From JAEZBP01 sp963832725 (GTDB lineage: Bacteria; Myxococcota_A; Polyangia; Polyangiales; Sandaracinaceae): a stretch of DNA of 64,000 bases. The translations under genes were made by a program, and so were the position numbers. The notes under the pieces are model-generated. The model saw only the letters and a list, made by a program, of their open reading frames with translations. It searched no databases and was not told the DNA's origin. Shown one piece after another: positions 44,653 to 54,126 of the stretch (positions are counted from its first letter, which is position 1; every line of letters starts with the position of its first letter). Location of the stretch: contig CAWHVG010000005.1 in NCBI GenBank assembly GCA_963832725.1, forward strand, positions 2,790,001 through 2,854,000. The letters are read 5' to 3'.

Positions 44653-46524
44653 TCAGCGCGTGCGGCGATCGAACTCTTGGACGCCGAGCAGCGGCGCGGA
44701 GGGGTTCCGGGCCCGGGGCGCAGAGGGGGGCTTAGGCGGGCTCGGGCTCGTCTCCGGGGTGCGGCGGCGAGTTCGACGGGTCCGCCGACCCTGCCGGTGG
44801 GTCCCACGCCGCGGCTCGACCGCTTGCGTGTGGGCCTGCGAGTCGCTCTGTGTCGCGCCACCGGCTCGCTCGCCGGGCGCGACGGCGGGCACGTCCGCGC
44901 TCTCCTCGCGAGCAGGCGTATTCCCGCTCGCGGTGTCGGGCGCCTCCTGAATCGTCGAGGCCGTGATCTCCCGCGCTGCCTGAGGCACCTCGCTCGGCCG
45001 CTGATGCGGGTCCGAAGGCGAGTCCGACGCCACCGGCAACACGGCCTCGGGCCGATCGGAGGGCCAGAACAGGAACATCGCCAACGCCACGCCCAGCACC
45101 AGCGCGGCACCGACTGCGACCACAGCGGTCCACGTGATCGTCCGCGAGCCCGAGCTCGGCGCCCGACGGGAGGGCACAGAATGGGACACCTCGGGATGCT
45201 CGAGCTGCACCTCGCGCGCCGTCGTACGAGGTGCGGTCCGCTCCGGGGTGACCGGCACCCGATCGGTCCGGTCCTCGGTCGCGAGGTCGGGCTGGCTCTC
45301 GAAGAGCCCCGTCTCCTGCATCTCCTCGCTGGAGATGATCATCGCCGTGCCCGTGTCCATCGAGACCGGCGCGCCGGTGATCTCCGCCGTCGTCTGCTCG
45401 ATCGACTCGTGCTGGATCACTTCGCCGTCGGCGCCGATCACCGCGGTCCGTCTCGCGCCGGTGCCGAGCGGCGCCACGCCCGACGCGTCCTCGGACAGAA
45501 CCCGGGTGATCCCCGGCACGACCGCCTCGATCGTCTCCGGCGCCGCGCCATCGGTCCCGAGCCGGATCAGCCGCTGCAAGCGCTGGAGCTCCTCGCCACC
45601 GCTCTCTTCGACGAAGGTGGCGATCTCCTTGCGATGCGGTGGCTCGCCGAAGCTCTCGCGCGCCGCACGGCGGATGGCGATCGCCAGCTCCGCGGCCGTC
45701 TGGAAACGCTTCTCGGGGTCCCGCTCCAGCGCGCGCACCGCCACGGCGGACACCGCCTCGGGAACGGAGGGCACGAGATCGCTCGGCGGCGGAACGGGCC
45801 GGCGCTGGACGTGCCGGATGGCTTCCATCGGATCGCGATCCGCGAAGAGGCGCCGGCCGACCAGCACCTCCCACAGCACGACGCCGGTCGAGAAGACGTC
45901 CGAACGACGGTCGAGCGTCTTCAGCCGCGTCTGCTCCGGTGACATGTACGCGAACTTCCCCTTCAGCTCGCGAATGTTGGTCTCGGCGCGGGGCGCGTGG
46001 ACGGCCCGCGCGATGCCGAAGTCGGTCACCCGGGCGCGGCCGTCGATGCCCACCAGGATGTTGTGCGGCGAGACGTCGCGGTGGATCAGCCCGAGGGGAT
46101 CGCCGGCCGGGGTCGTCGCTTCGTGCGCGTCGTCGAGCCCCTGCGTGGCCTGCGCCATCAGCTCGAGGGCGACCGGCAGCGGCAGGTTCTCCGGGTGGGC
46201 CTCCAGGAGCCTGGCCAGCGAGATGCCGACGACCAGCTCCATGACGATGTAGAGCGATCCCTCGCTGCCGCGGCCGAGATCCATCGTCTGTACGACGTGG
46301 GGGCTGACGATGTGGGCGGCGAGCTTGGCCTCGTTGAGGAACATGTCCACGAAGCCCGACTCGTTCGCCAGGTGCGGAAGCATGCGCTTGACCGCGACCA
46401 GCTTCTGGAAGCCGGCCTCGCCCTGGATGCGGGCGGCGTAGACCTCCGCCATGCCACCCGCCGCCACGCGGAAGAGCGGCTCGTAGCGACCGAAGGACAG
46501 TACTTCGCGGAGGGATTCGGCCAT
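44653..46524 (-). CDS. Membrane Ser/Thr kinase
   Basis: 623 residues. Kinase domain about 10-300: FRVAAGGMAEVYAARI, VAVKRMLPH, HRDVSPHN, DFGIA, GKFAYMSPEQ. A long linker with a Met/Glu-rich stretch follows, then a membrane helix near 470-492 (TAVVAVGAALVLGVALAMFL) and an outer part rich in Ser, Ala, Pro and Arg with no recognisable domain. The last 40 residues are Arg/Pro-rich and could be out of frame. It is a close relative of the 38884 kinase (same HRD-x-SPHN and activation segment) and likewise follows a gene for a secreted helical protein. Confidence 0.92.
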   Translation of the reverse strand: MAESLREVLSFGRYEPLFRVAAGGMAEVYAARIQGEAGFQKLVAVKRMLPHLANESGFVDMFLNEAKLAAHIVSPHVVQTMDLGRGSEGSLYIVMELVVGISLARLLEAHPENLPLPVALELMAQATQGLDDAHEATTPAGDPLGLIHRDVSPHNILVGIDGRARVTDFGIARAVHAPRAETNIRELKGKFAYMSPEQTRLKTLDRRSDVFSTGVVLWEVLVGRRLFADRDPMEAIRHVQRRPVPPPSDLVPSVPEAVSAVAVRALERDPEKRFQTAAELAIAIRRAARESFGEPPHRKEIATFVEESGGEELQRLQRLIRLGTDGAAPETIEAVVPGITRVLSEDASGVAPLGTGARRTAVIGADGEVIQHESIEQTTAEITGAPVSMDTGTAMIISSEEMQETGLFESQPDLATEDRTDRVPVTPERTAPRTTAREVQLEHPEVSHSVPSRRAPSSGSRTITWTAVVAVGAALVLGVALAMFLFWPSDRPEAVLPVASDSPSDPHQRPSEVPQAAREITASTIQEAPDTASGNTPAREESADVPAVAPGERAGGATQSDSQAHTQAVEPRRGTHRQGRRTRRTRRRTPETSPSPPKPPSAPRARNPSAPLLGVQEFDRRTR

Positions 46525-46629
46525 CTGGAGGGGTTCACACGACTCTCGCCCGACGCCGCGGCGAGGTCAAACTCCACCGTGCGACGAGGCGCCGGGCGGG
46601 AGACGAACGCCGCAGGATCCGGCGGCGAA

Positions 46630-47745
46630 TCAGCGAAGGGGTCGGGGCGCGACCGCGACCGGCATGTACGAGGCCTGCCCCGCCAGCTCGTCGGGCAGCG
46701 GATAGCGGCGCGGGTCGAGCGTGTGCAGCGACTCCTCGCAGCGCCGCGCCCAGCTCGGAGCGACGCCGTGATGATGCGCCCACCGAACGCAGGTCTCCAG
46801 GTGGGCGAGCGCCTCGTCGTAGCCGGGCCGATCCTCGCCGCGCCGGACCAGCACGCGGAACCACTCGTCGTCCGGCAGCGGCAAGGCATCGTGCAGCTCG
46901 GCGAGGTGCTCGTACATCTCGCCGATGCGGGCGGCAGCGACCACGCTGTGCGCGGGCGAGCCCAGCTCGTAGACCCGCTCGAGCGCCATCCGGGCGAGCA
47001 GCAGGCGGCGCTCGGTCCGGACTCGCCAGGGCGTGATCACCCGGCGCCAGAGCTCCTCGGCGTCACGGGCGCGAGCTGCGCGGGGGGCGCGGGAGGCGAG
47101 GAATCGTTCGACGAAGGGCTCCGCACCGAGAAGTCGCGCCTCGGCGACCGCCTCACGGACCGTTCGGAGCGGGATCGGGCCCTCGTCGGTGAGCTGATCG
47201 CGCACATCTCGGAAGCGCCGGTCCACGCGCCGGCGGTAGTGCGCCGCGCGGGTGGCGTGCCCGCCCGCCGCCGCGATGCGAGCGCGGAGCGCATCGGCGA
47301 GGATCGCCGCGGCCGGGACCGGATCGGGATCGAGCCGCTGCCACGTATCGAGCGCGTCCTCGGCGGCCTCCAGATCGCCTGCTTCCAAGCGCATGCGGAC
47401 CAGCTCGTACCCGACGCGCATGGCCTCGCGAGGGTGCGCGTAGAGGAGGTGCTCGCGGAAGACGCCGGCGATGTCCTCCGCGGCGGCCACGTCGCCGAGC
47501 GCGTGCGCGAGCTCGAACGCCCGCGAGAGCGCCGCCGGGAGCACGGCGCAAGGGCTGTCGAGGACGGCGGTGGGCCTCGTCAGGCACGCTCGTCCCAGCT
47601 CGCGATAGAGCGACACGGCCACCGCGTGGTCGGCTCGAGCGTCGGCGGCTCGGGCGCGCTCCAGGAGGTCCCCGGCCGGCTCGGGCTGCGCGTAGGCCAG
47701 CGCGGGCAAGGCGAGGACCGACAACAAGACGATCGCGATACGCAT
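46630..47745 (-). CDS. Secreted helical-repeat protein upstream of kinase
   Basis: 371 residues with a clear signal peptide (MRIAIVLLSVLALPALAYAQ). The rest is helical with TPR-like pairs (RARAADARADHAVAVSLYRE, GYELVRMRLEAGDLEAAEDA, ARIAAAGGHATRAAHYRRRV, AYEHLAEL-type helices). Two or three conserved cysteines (RACL, DSPCAV) may form a disulfide. No enzyme motif. It precedes the 46524 kinase by about 105 bp on the same strand, the same order as the 41499/40662 pair, suggesting an envelope protein working with a membrane kinase. Confidence 0.7.
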   Translation of the reverse strand: MRIAIVLLSVLALPALAYAQPEPAGDLLERARAADARADHAVAVSLYRELGRACLTRPTAVLDSPCAVLPAALSRAFELAHALGDVAAAEDIAGVFREHLLYAHPREAMRVGYELVRMRLEAGDLEAAEDALDTWQRLDPDPVPAAAILADALRARIAAAGGHATRAAHYRRRVDRRFRDVRDQLTDEGPIPLRTVREAVAEARLLGAEPFVERFLASRAPRAARARDAEELWRRVITPWRVRTERRLLLARMALERVYELGSPAHSVVAAARIGEMYEHLAELHDALPLPDDEWFRVLVRRGEDRPGYDEALAHLETCVRWAHHHGVAPSWARRCEESLHTLDPRRYPLPDELAGQASYMPVAVAPRPLR

Positions 47746-48018
47746 GGGCGCTCCCTCCGAGGACCGAGGCCGTCACCGGTCGCGCGAACGCGACCACGAG
47801 AAGAAAAGCGCCCGGCGCGGCGCGCGCGCCAGAGTCTTCGACTGTGCACGAAGCGCGAGCCGCCGTCGAGGTCGAGGCCGCCGCCGGCCTTCGAGCGGCG
47901 CGGGCTTCCTCATCCTCGGATGCCGCGCAACGCAAAGCGTCGACGGTCGGGCTCGCAGCCCCGCTCGTCGACGCCGACGCGTACTCCGCGGGCCTCGATG
48001 ATCGGCGCTTCAGCCGGC
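47746..48018. other. Intergenic region before MITE copy B
   Basis: About 270 bp. Readings across it are Arg/Ala-rich; one contains CGCTCGTCGAC-type short repeats also seen at 48200-48260. I see no gene. It should contain the promoter for the secreted protein/kinase operon. Confidence 0.35.
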
Positions 48019-48198
48019 CTAGTACGACGGACCAGAAGTTCGGTCCGTCGTACGGCGTGGGGTGGGGGCCCCGCTTGCGGGGGAGGGGGCGCTGCCCCCT
48101 CGACCAACATGCTAGGACCGGCGCCCGACCGCCAGCTCGCCGGTGGATTGCCAGTCGCTGCAAGGAAACCCGGATCGAACGTCCGGGCCCGGTACTAG
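48019..48198. mobile_element. CTAG-ended MITE, family 1, copy B (180 bp)
   Basis: Same orientation as copy A, about 90% identical over the whole length, with both CTAGTAC/GTACTAG ends and both hairpins preserved. In the hairpin arms, differences are few while the 3' third (around 48150) is more variable, as expected if structure or ends are selected. Confidence 0.82.
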
Positions 48199-48333
48199 CA
48201 GCTGCGCTCGTCGACACGGACCACGGGGCGTCGCCGCTCCCAGCCCCGCTCGTCGACCCGGGCGCGCCGCGGCGCATCGACACTCGCCGGCGACTCCGCA
48301 GCCTCGCTCGGTCGGCGCTCTTCGCGATGCCGT

Positions 48334-48741
48334 TCAGTTGGTGCGCCAGCGGCGGTTCTGTTCGAGCGCCTGCTGCGCGGCGGCGAAGGCGGCCTCGAGC
48401 GAGTGGTAGCAGCGCACACGCGGACCGCCGGCCATCCCGGAGAGGGCCCGCGCTGCCCCGGCCACGCTCCGCAGCACGGGAGAGCGCGAGATGAGCGAGA
48501 CGTGGCACGCCCGCGGCAGGGCGAGCGCCCGGGAGAGCGCGAGCTGCCTCAGCCCCGCCAGCGGCTCGACCACCAAGGCGTAGGCGTCGGGGGCGGCGTC
48601 CTCCTCCACCGCGTGGGCGAGCGCGACGCTCGTCTCCGGCCGCGCGCGCCCGGTCAACACCAAGTGGTAGAGGCGAGGCTCGAGTCGACGGAGCTGGGCT
48701 TCTTCCAACGCGGTCAACAGACGGATCGGCGACACGGGCAT
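48334..48741 (-). CDS. SpoIIAA/STAS-like single-domain protein
   Basis: 135 residues with alternating strand/helix pattern (RLYHLVLTGRARPETSVALA, YALVVEPLAGLRQLALSRAL, VSLISRSPVLRSVAGAARAL) and a closing HSLEAAFAAAQQAL helix. The SRSPVLRxVAxAA and 'Cys-Tyr-His-Ser-Leu-Glu-Glu-A' ending are typical of the SpoIIAA-like proteins common in myxobacteria. These are thought to act as phosphorylation- or lipid-dependent switches, but no role is established. Cytosolic. Confidence 0.6.
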   Translation of the reverse strand: MPVSPIRLLTALEEAQLRRLEPRLYHLVLTGRARPETSVALAHAVEEDAAPDAYALVVEPLAGLRQLALSRALALPRACHVSLISRSPVLRSVAGAARALSGMAGGPRVRCYHSLEAAFAAAQQALEQNRRWRTN

Positions 48742-48922
48742 CGGTTCCCCCCAGGCTGGTCGATCGAGTGGGCCGGCGCCTCGATCGACGCACCTCCCCT
48801 TCGCTGGCCTCCCAGGCCGATAGGCGCGCCATCTAGGGTGCCAAGCGCGATCCGCCGGAATCTCCGGATCGCCGCGGCGGTTGTCCTCGTTGCGAATCGG
48901 TCACACCTCCGGAGGAGGAGCG

Positions 48923-49372
48923 ATGTCTGCCTTGGAAGTTCTTTCGCCGAGCGCCCGGCGCACGTTGCTGGACGTTCTCGCTCGCATGAGCGCGGCGGAT
49001 GGAGAGGTCTCCACAGAGGAGCGCGAGGCCTATCTCGGCGCGTGTGCCGCCCTCGCTCTGCCCGAATCACCCTCGCGCGAGCTCGAGGCGCTGCCGCTGG
49101 CGGCGCTGACGGCGCGCGAGGCGCGACTCGTGTACTGCGCCGCGGCGTGGATGGCCCTCGCGGACGCGATCCGCCGGCAGAGCGAGTCGCGCTCGCTCGA
49201 GCAGCTCCGCGACCTGCTCGGTATCACGCCCGAGATGGCGCGCCTGCTCGACGCGCACGCCCGTTGGGTGCGCACCAGCACCGATCGGTCGTGGCGCCGG
49301 GAGGCCGATCTTCTGCTCACCGAGCTCGACCGGCGCCTCGACAAGCTCCGCGCGCGCGGCGTCGCCGCCTGA
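48923..49372 (+). CDS. TerB-like helical protein
   Basis: 149 residues from the ATG at 48923, preceded by GGAGGAGGAG. The TerB-type metal-binding pattern is partly visible (LLDVLARMSAADGEVSTEER), with further helices (AREARLVYCAAAWMALADAI, DLLGITPEMARLLDAHARWV). TerB proteins are soluble and associate with envelope-stress modules; the usual ter genes are absent here. Its 3' end, including the stop codon, has been tandemly copied downstream. Confidence 0.7.
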   Translation: MSALEVLSPSARRTLLDVLARMSAADGEVSTEEREAYLGACAALALPESPSRELEALPLAALTAREARLVYCAAAWMALADAIRRQSESRSLEQLRDLLGITPEMARLLDAHARWVRTSTDRSWRREADLLLTELDRRLDKLRARGVAA

Positions 49373-49590
49373 GCCGCGAAGACCCTGGTGAGGTCCGGCT
49401 CCCGGCCTCGACGAGCTCCGCGCGCACGACGTGCCGCCTGAGCCGCGAAGACCCCGCGAGGTTCGGCTCCCGGCCTCGACGAGCTCCGCGCGCACGACGT
49501 GCCGCCTGAGCCGCGAAGACCCCGCGAGGTCCGGCTCCCGGCCTCGACGAGCTCCGCGCGCACGGCGTCGCCGCCTGAGCCGCGAAGACC
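49370..49590. repeat. 68-69-bp tandem repeat seeded on the TerB-like gene's 3' end
   Basis: The motif TGAGCCGCGAAGACC recurs at 49370, 49439, 49507 and 49576. Each unit contains CCTCGACGAGCTCCGCGCGC, a copy of the end of the TerB-like gene, followed by the stop codon. A repeat beginning at a gene's own terminus, as at 10975-11106. Confidence 0.9.
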
Positions 49591-49706
49591 TCGCGAGGTC
49601 CGCGGCGACCGTGGGAGGACCGGCGCTCCGCCTTGCCATGGGCGCCGGATCCGAGCGAACGGGTATCAGCCCGGGCGCGCTCGGCTCGCCCCGCACACGC
49701 CGCGCC

Positions 49707-51266
49707 TCAGGTCACGATCTCCTCGTCGCCGGTGCGATACACCACCCGGTAGAGATCCGTTCGCCGGTCGTGCCAGTTGCGGACGGTGCCCATCCGGCGC
49801 GAGCGGCGCAGCAGCTGGAGGTCGACGTCCTGGAAGAGGACCGTCTCGACGTTCGGATCCGCCTCGACGGCGACTCCGTCGCGCGCGTAGGGGATGTCCG
49901 AGGGCGTGAAGATCCCCGACTGCGCGTAGTGCGTGTCCGCGTTCTCGACCAGCGGCAGGTTGCCCACGCAGCCGGCGTTCACGACGTAGACCTGGTTCTC
50001 GATGCAGCGCGCCTGCGCGCAGAGCCGGACCCGCAGGTGGCCGCGGCGGTCGTTCGTGTTCGAGGGCACGAAGAGGATCCGAGCGCCGCGGCCCACCGCC
50101 ACGCGGGCGAGCTCGGGGAACTCGACGTCGTAGCAGACCAGGATCGCGACCTTGCCGCAGTCGGTATCGAAGACCTCGACCTTGTCGCCGCCTTTCACGC
50201 CCCACCAGCGTGCTTCGTTCGGCGTCACGTGGATCTTCTTCTGGGTCCCGATGGTCCCGTCGCGGCGGAAGAGATAGGCGATGTTGTAGAGGTCTTCATC
50301 TTCGAGCGCGAGCTGCGATCCGGCGATGATGTTGACGTTGTATCGGGTGGCCAGGCGCATGAAGAGCTCGAGGTAGCGCGGCGTGAAATTCGCGAGCTGG
50401 CGCGCGTCCTGCTCGGGCCGTCCTTCCTCGAGCAACGAGAGGAGCTGGACGGTGAAGAGCTCGGGGAAGCAGAGGAAGTCCGCCTTGCTGTCGGAGGCGG
50501 TGTCCACGAAGAACTCGCACTGGCGCTCGAAGTCGTCCCAGGTCTCGAGCGGGCGCATGCCGTACTGGACCAGAGAGAGGCGGACACTCTGGATCGAGCG
50601 GCGCGCCTTCTTGGCTTTGGCCGCGGGGACGTAGTCGAAATTCGGCCACTCCAGGCAAGTCGCCCACCCCGCCGAGTCCTCGTCGTTCGGGAGGTAGTCC
50701 TCCAGCAGCTGGCGGAGCTGGAAGCCGTTGGAGATCTGCGTCGTGAGCACCGGATCATAGAGGTGCTTTTCGATCACCTTCTGTACATACTCCTGGGCGC
50801 TCAACTCGTGCTTGACCTTGGCGTACCCTGGAATGCGTCCGCCGATGAGCATGCGCGCCAGGTTGTGATCGCGGGCAAGCTCTTTGCGCTTCTCGTAGAG
50901 GCGTCGCGCGAGCTTCTGACCTCGGTAGTCGGGATCGACCATCATCTCGATTCCGTAGAGGGTGTCGCCATCCGCATCGTGGTTGCGGATGTATCCCTCG
51001 TCGGAGATCTCCATGTAGTCGTGCCAGTCCGTGTAGTCGTCGTAGTCGACGATGAGCGACGACGAGGAGGCGACGAGCTCCCCGTCGACCTCGATGCAGA
51101 TCTGCCCTTCGGGGAAGTGCTTCAGCTGACTCTCGAGGTGGGCGCGGGTCCAGGGCTTGAGGGTGGGGAAGCAACGGAGGAGCAACGCGCGCCAGCGCTC
51201 GTAGTCCTCGAGCAGGAGGGGGCGCATGACGATGCGCGTCTCGAAGTCGGATAGGTCGATGGCCAT
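49707..51266 (-). CDS. Bifunctional GNAT acetyltransferase/carbon-nitrogen hydrolase
   Basis: 519 residues from the ATG at 51266. The N-terminal half is a GNAT domain (YGIEMMVDPDYRGQKLARRL acetyl-CoA site). The C-terminal half is a nitrilase-superfamily amidohydrolase with the Glu-Lys-Cys triad: FLCFPELFT, TQKKIHVTPNE and VAILVCYDVEFPE. This fusion is a known family found in many bacteria; the substrate is unsettled, though a deaminated-glutathione or N-acyl amide type is likely. Cytosolic and monocistronic. The divergent GH1 gene starts 150 bp away. Confidence 0.93.
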   Translation of the reverse strand: MAIDLSDFETRIVMRPLLLEDYERWRALLLRCFPTLKPWTRAHLESQLKHFPEGQICIEVDGELVASSSSLIVDYDDYTDWHDYMEISDEGYIRNHDADGDTLYGIEMMVDPDYRGQKLARRLYEKRKELARDHNLARMLIGGRIPGYAKVKHELSAQEYVQKVIEKHLYDPVLTTQISNGFQLRQLLEDYLPNDEDSAGWATCLEWPNFDYVPAAKAKKARRSIQSVRLSLVQYGMRPLETWDDFERQCEFFVDTASDSKADFLCFPELFTVQLLSLLEEGRPEQDARQLANFTPRYLELFMRLATRYNVNIIAGSQLALEDEDLYNIAYLFRRDGTIGTQKKIHVTPNEARWWGVKGGDKVEVFDTDCGKVAILVCYDVEFPELARVAVGRGARILFVPSNTNDRRGHLRVRLCAQARCIENQVYVVNAGCVGNLPLVENADTHYAQSGIFTPSDIPYARDGVAVEADPNVETVLFQDVDLQLLRRSRRMGTVRNWHDRRTDLYRVVYRTGDEEIVT

Positions 51267-51417
51267 GGTCCGCAGTGTAGCGACGCGCACCGAGGACGCA
51301 TGCGGTGCGCGGCGGGAGGCGGATCGGAGCGCTACGCTGAGGGGCCCGCGACCTTCGTGGCGGGTGCGAGGGAGGGACCATGCCGACGACGCAGAGCGTG
51401 ACGGAAGCGAGGGCCGC

Positions 51418-52720
51418 ATGAAGCCGGGCTTCCTCTGGGGGGCCGCCGTCTCGTCGCACCAGGTCGAGGGCGACAACCGCCTCAACGACTGGTGGGACTG
51501 GGAGCAGGCGGGTCGCGTCGCGGGTGGAGACCGCTCCGGGCGCGCGGCCGGGTGGTGGGCCGGTGAGGCGGAGGCGGATTCTCGCGCGCGCCGCCGACCT
51601 CGGGCTCAACGCGATCCGGATGAGCCTGGAATGGAGCCGTCTGGAGCCCGAGCCCGGCGTCTTCGATCGCGACGCGTTCGAGCGCTACCGGGCCATCCTC
51701 CGCTTCGCGAAGGACCGCGGCCTCGAGGTGATGCTCACGCTGAGCCACTTCACGCTCCCGCGCTGGGTCGCCAAGCTCGGGGGCTGGACCCACGCCAACA
51801 CGCCGGCGCTCTTCGGGGGATTCGCGGAGCGGTCGATGCGCGAGCTGGCCGATCACGTGAGGCTCGTCGCGACCCTGAACGAGCCGATGGTGCTCGCCTT
51901 CACGGCCTACGCCGGCCGGAGCTGGCCGCCGGGCCGGGGAAGCCTCCGCGCCTGCCTGCTCGCGCTCCGGCGCATGATGGACGGGCATCTGGAGGCCTAC
52001 CGCGCCATCCGGCGCGTCGCGCCGGCGGTCCGCGTCGGACTGGTCGTGAACATGCCCCTCTTCACGGCGGCGCGCGGAGACCATCACATCGACCGCCTCG
52101 TCGCCGCCGCGCAGGACTGGGCCTTCAACGGCGCGCTGCTCCACGCCCTCAGGACCGGTGTCTGGTTGCCGCCCTTCGCGCTGCGCCCGGAGACGGTGAG
52201 CGAGCTCCCGCGCTCGTTCGACTGGATGGGCCTCAACTACTACGGGCGCTACGACGTGCGCTTCAATCCGCTGGCGCCCGCGCTGCTCTTCGGACGTCAC
52301 GTGCAGGACCCGACCGTGCGCTTGCACGAGACCGACTGGGGTCGTCCCTGGCCGCCGGGCATGAGCGCGCAGCTCCACCGGCTGGAAGCGCTCGGTGTGC
52401 CGCTCTACGTCACGGAGAACGGTGTCTGCGACGCGGAAGACGCCCTCCGACCCGACTATCTCCTCGAGCACGTGGCCGAGCTCGAGCGCTTCGGGAAAAG
52501 CGGTCACGACGTACGCGGGTACTTCCATTGGTCGCTCGTCGACAACTTCGAGTGGGCCGAAGGCTGGAACGCGCGCTTCGGACTCTTCGAGCTCGACGTC
52601 GCGACGCTCGCGCGGACGCCGCGTCGGAGCGCGGAGCTCTACGCGTCCATCGTGCGCGCCGGTGGTGTCCCCGAGGCCCTGCGGCGCGAGCTGGGCGCGT
52701 CGTCCGGCGCCGTGCGGTGA
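51418..52720 (+). CDS. Glycoside hydrolase family 1 beta-glycosidase (frameshifted)
   Basis: About 434 residues after repair. N-terminus MKPGFLWGAAVSSHQVEG and NDWWDWEQAGRVAGGDRSG in one frame; the rest from LARAADLGLNAIRMSLEWSR in another, joined by one base near 51580. The acid/base Glu (VATLNEPMVL) and nucleophile Glu (YVTENGVCD) are present, as are FHWSLVDNFEWAEG and RFGLFELD. It hydrolyses beta-glucosides or galactosides in the cytosol. It lacks a signal peptide. The barrel is slightly shorter than usual (about 450). Confidence 0.9.
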
Positions 52721-52973
52721 TTTCCCGGCGCGGGCTCCGCCAGATCGAGCCATCCGAACGTCCCGTCCGGTCGAGCAGCGCTGCACGAATTCCGCGCGGG
52801 AGTGTTTTGTCTCTAACCGGGGACGTGCTTTTCGGTGGTCGCGGGCACGGAACAACGCTGTGTGACTGCATGAATACCGTCGTGCTGTGACACACATGGT
52901 AAACGGTTACGGTGCTCGGAAAAACCCCGCGAAGGGTCTTCCGCTCGTGGGACAACCGCGTACCATTCCCACC

Positions 52974-53705
52974 ATGCCCGCGCGTCACGTCATCGATCTG
53001 CCGCAGGCCTCGATCGAGGTCGAAGCGCGCTCGGGCTACCTCTTCGTCATCGAGACGGGCCAGCTCCGCAGCCGGGGCGAGCTAGACCGGTACACCCGAG
53101 AGATGGAGATGCTCATCGGGCGCACCGGCTTGAACAAAGCCATCATCGACGCGCGCGGCGAGGTCGGTGAGCCGGCTGTCGACGTCCGCGAGGCGATGTG
53201 GGAATGGCTCGTCTCCTCGGAACGCGGGTTCGAGATGGTCGCGTTCGTGCTTCCCTCCGAGATGGCGGTGGCTCGGGTCAACATGACCGCGCTCTCCCGC
53301 CGCGCGACGGTGCGGGCGTTCGAGAGCGTGCAACAGGCACAGCGCTGGCTGATGCGCGGAACCCGACCGACCCTCTCCGCGTCCGATCTGCCCTCCGGCG
53401 GTCGCTCTTCGAGCGCTCGGCCCCGGGCCGACAGCGACCAGGACGCGCTCGCGCCGACCGAGCGCCCCGCCCCCTCCGACGCTCCGGCCGCGCGCGTGCC
53501 TTCGGCGGCCCCGGTCCCGCGCGATGTCGCGCCGCGCAGGTCGAGCGACCGCGGGTTCCGCCGCCCCACACCCGGGGGCAGCGAGGTCGTGGGGGGAGCC
53601 GGCAGCAAGCTCCGCGCTCCGTCCGAGCGCTCCCACCGGGAGAGCGAGATGCGCTCGCGCGGCAAGAGCGCGGACGAGGACGACGACGGCTCCCAAGTGG
53701 CCTGA
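52974..53705 (+). CDS. SpoIIAA/STAS-like protein with disordered tail
   Basis: 243 residues from the ATG at 52974. Residues 1-125 form an alpha/beta domain (GYLFVIETGQLRSRGELDRY, NKAIIDARGEVGEPAVDVRE, VRAFESVQQAQRWLM) like SpoIIAA/STAS proteins. The last 115 residues are disordered Ser/Pro/Arg/Asp. Cytosolic. It begins a plus-strand run with thioredoxin, EVE and ExbD genes and has short spacings to the first two, so it is probably in one operon. Confidence 0.65.
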   Translation: MPARHVIDLPQASIEVEARSGYLFVIETGQLRSRGELDRYTREMEMLIGRTGLNKAIIDARGEVGEPAVDVREAMWEWLVSSERGFEMVAFVLPSEMAVARVNMTALSRRATVRAFESVQQAQRWLMRGTRPTLSASDLPSGGRSSSARPRADSDQDALAPTERPAPSDAPAARVPSAAPVPRDVAPRRSSDRGFRRPTPGGSEVVGGAGSKLRAPSERSHRESEMRSRGKSADEDDDGSQVA

Positions 53706-53733
53706 TCGACTGCGCGGTCGTAAGACTGCGGCG

Positions 53734-54115
53734 ATGGGACTCCTCTCCAAGCTGTTCGGGCTCACCCCGAAGAAGATGCCGCTTCACGTCGACGACGAGA
53801 ACTTCCAAGAGGAGGTTCGCCGCTCGTCGAATCCCCGTCATCCTCGACGTGTGGGGCCCCAACTGTGGGCCCTGCAAGCAGCTCGAGCCGATCATGATGC
53901 AGCTCGCGGCCGAGTACGACGGTCGGGTCAAGATCTGTGAGATGAGCGTCGCGGACGGCGGCCGCTCCGCTGCGTCGCTCCGCGTGAAGGGCACGCCGAC
54001 GGTCATCTACTTCCAGAAGGGCCGCGAGGTGGAGCGCGTCGTGGGGATGCGCAGCAGCATCTATCACGAGCAGGCCATCGAAGAAGTCTTCGGCATCCCG
54101 AAGGTGGCCGAGTAA
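53734..54115 (+). CDS. Thioredoxin-family protein (frameshifted)
   Basis: About 126 residues after repair. The start MGLLSKLFGLTPKKMPLHVD and IPVILDVWGPNCGPCKQLEP are in different frames, joined by dropping one T near 53828. The active site is CGPC in WGPNCGPC; the cis-Pro region is VKGTPTVIYFQ. It reduces protein disulfides. There is a 15-residue extension before the fold but no signal peptide, so it is cytosolic. It is followed after 11 bp by the EVE gene. Confidence 0.85.
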
Positions 54116-54126
54116 GCTCGCGCGCC

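Noticed and set aside
43921..48198. The hairpin-rich 180-bp repeats as a CRISPR array or rRNA/tRNA fragment
   Set aside because: Only two distant copies, no spacers of uniform length and no match to RNA gene structure; terminal inverted repeats and CTAG ends indicate a mobile element.
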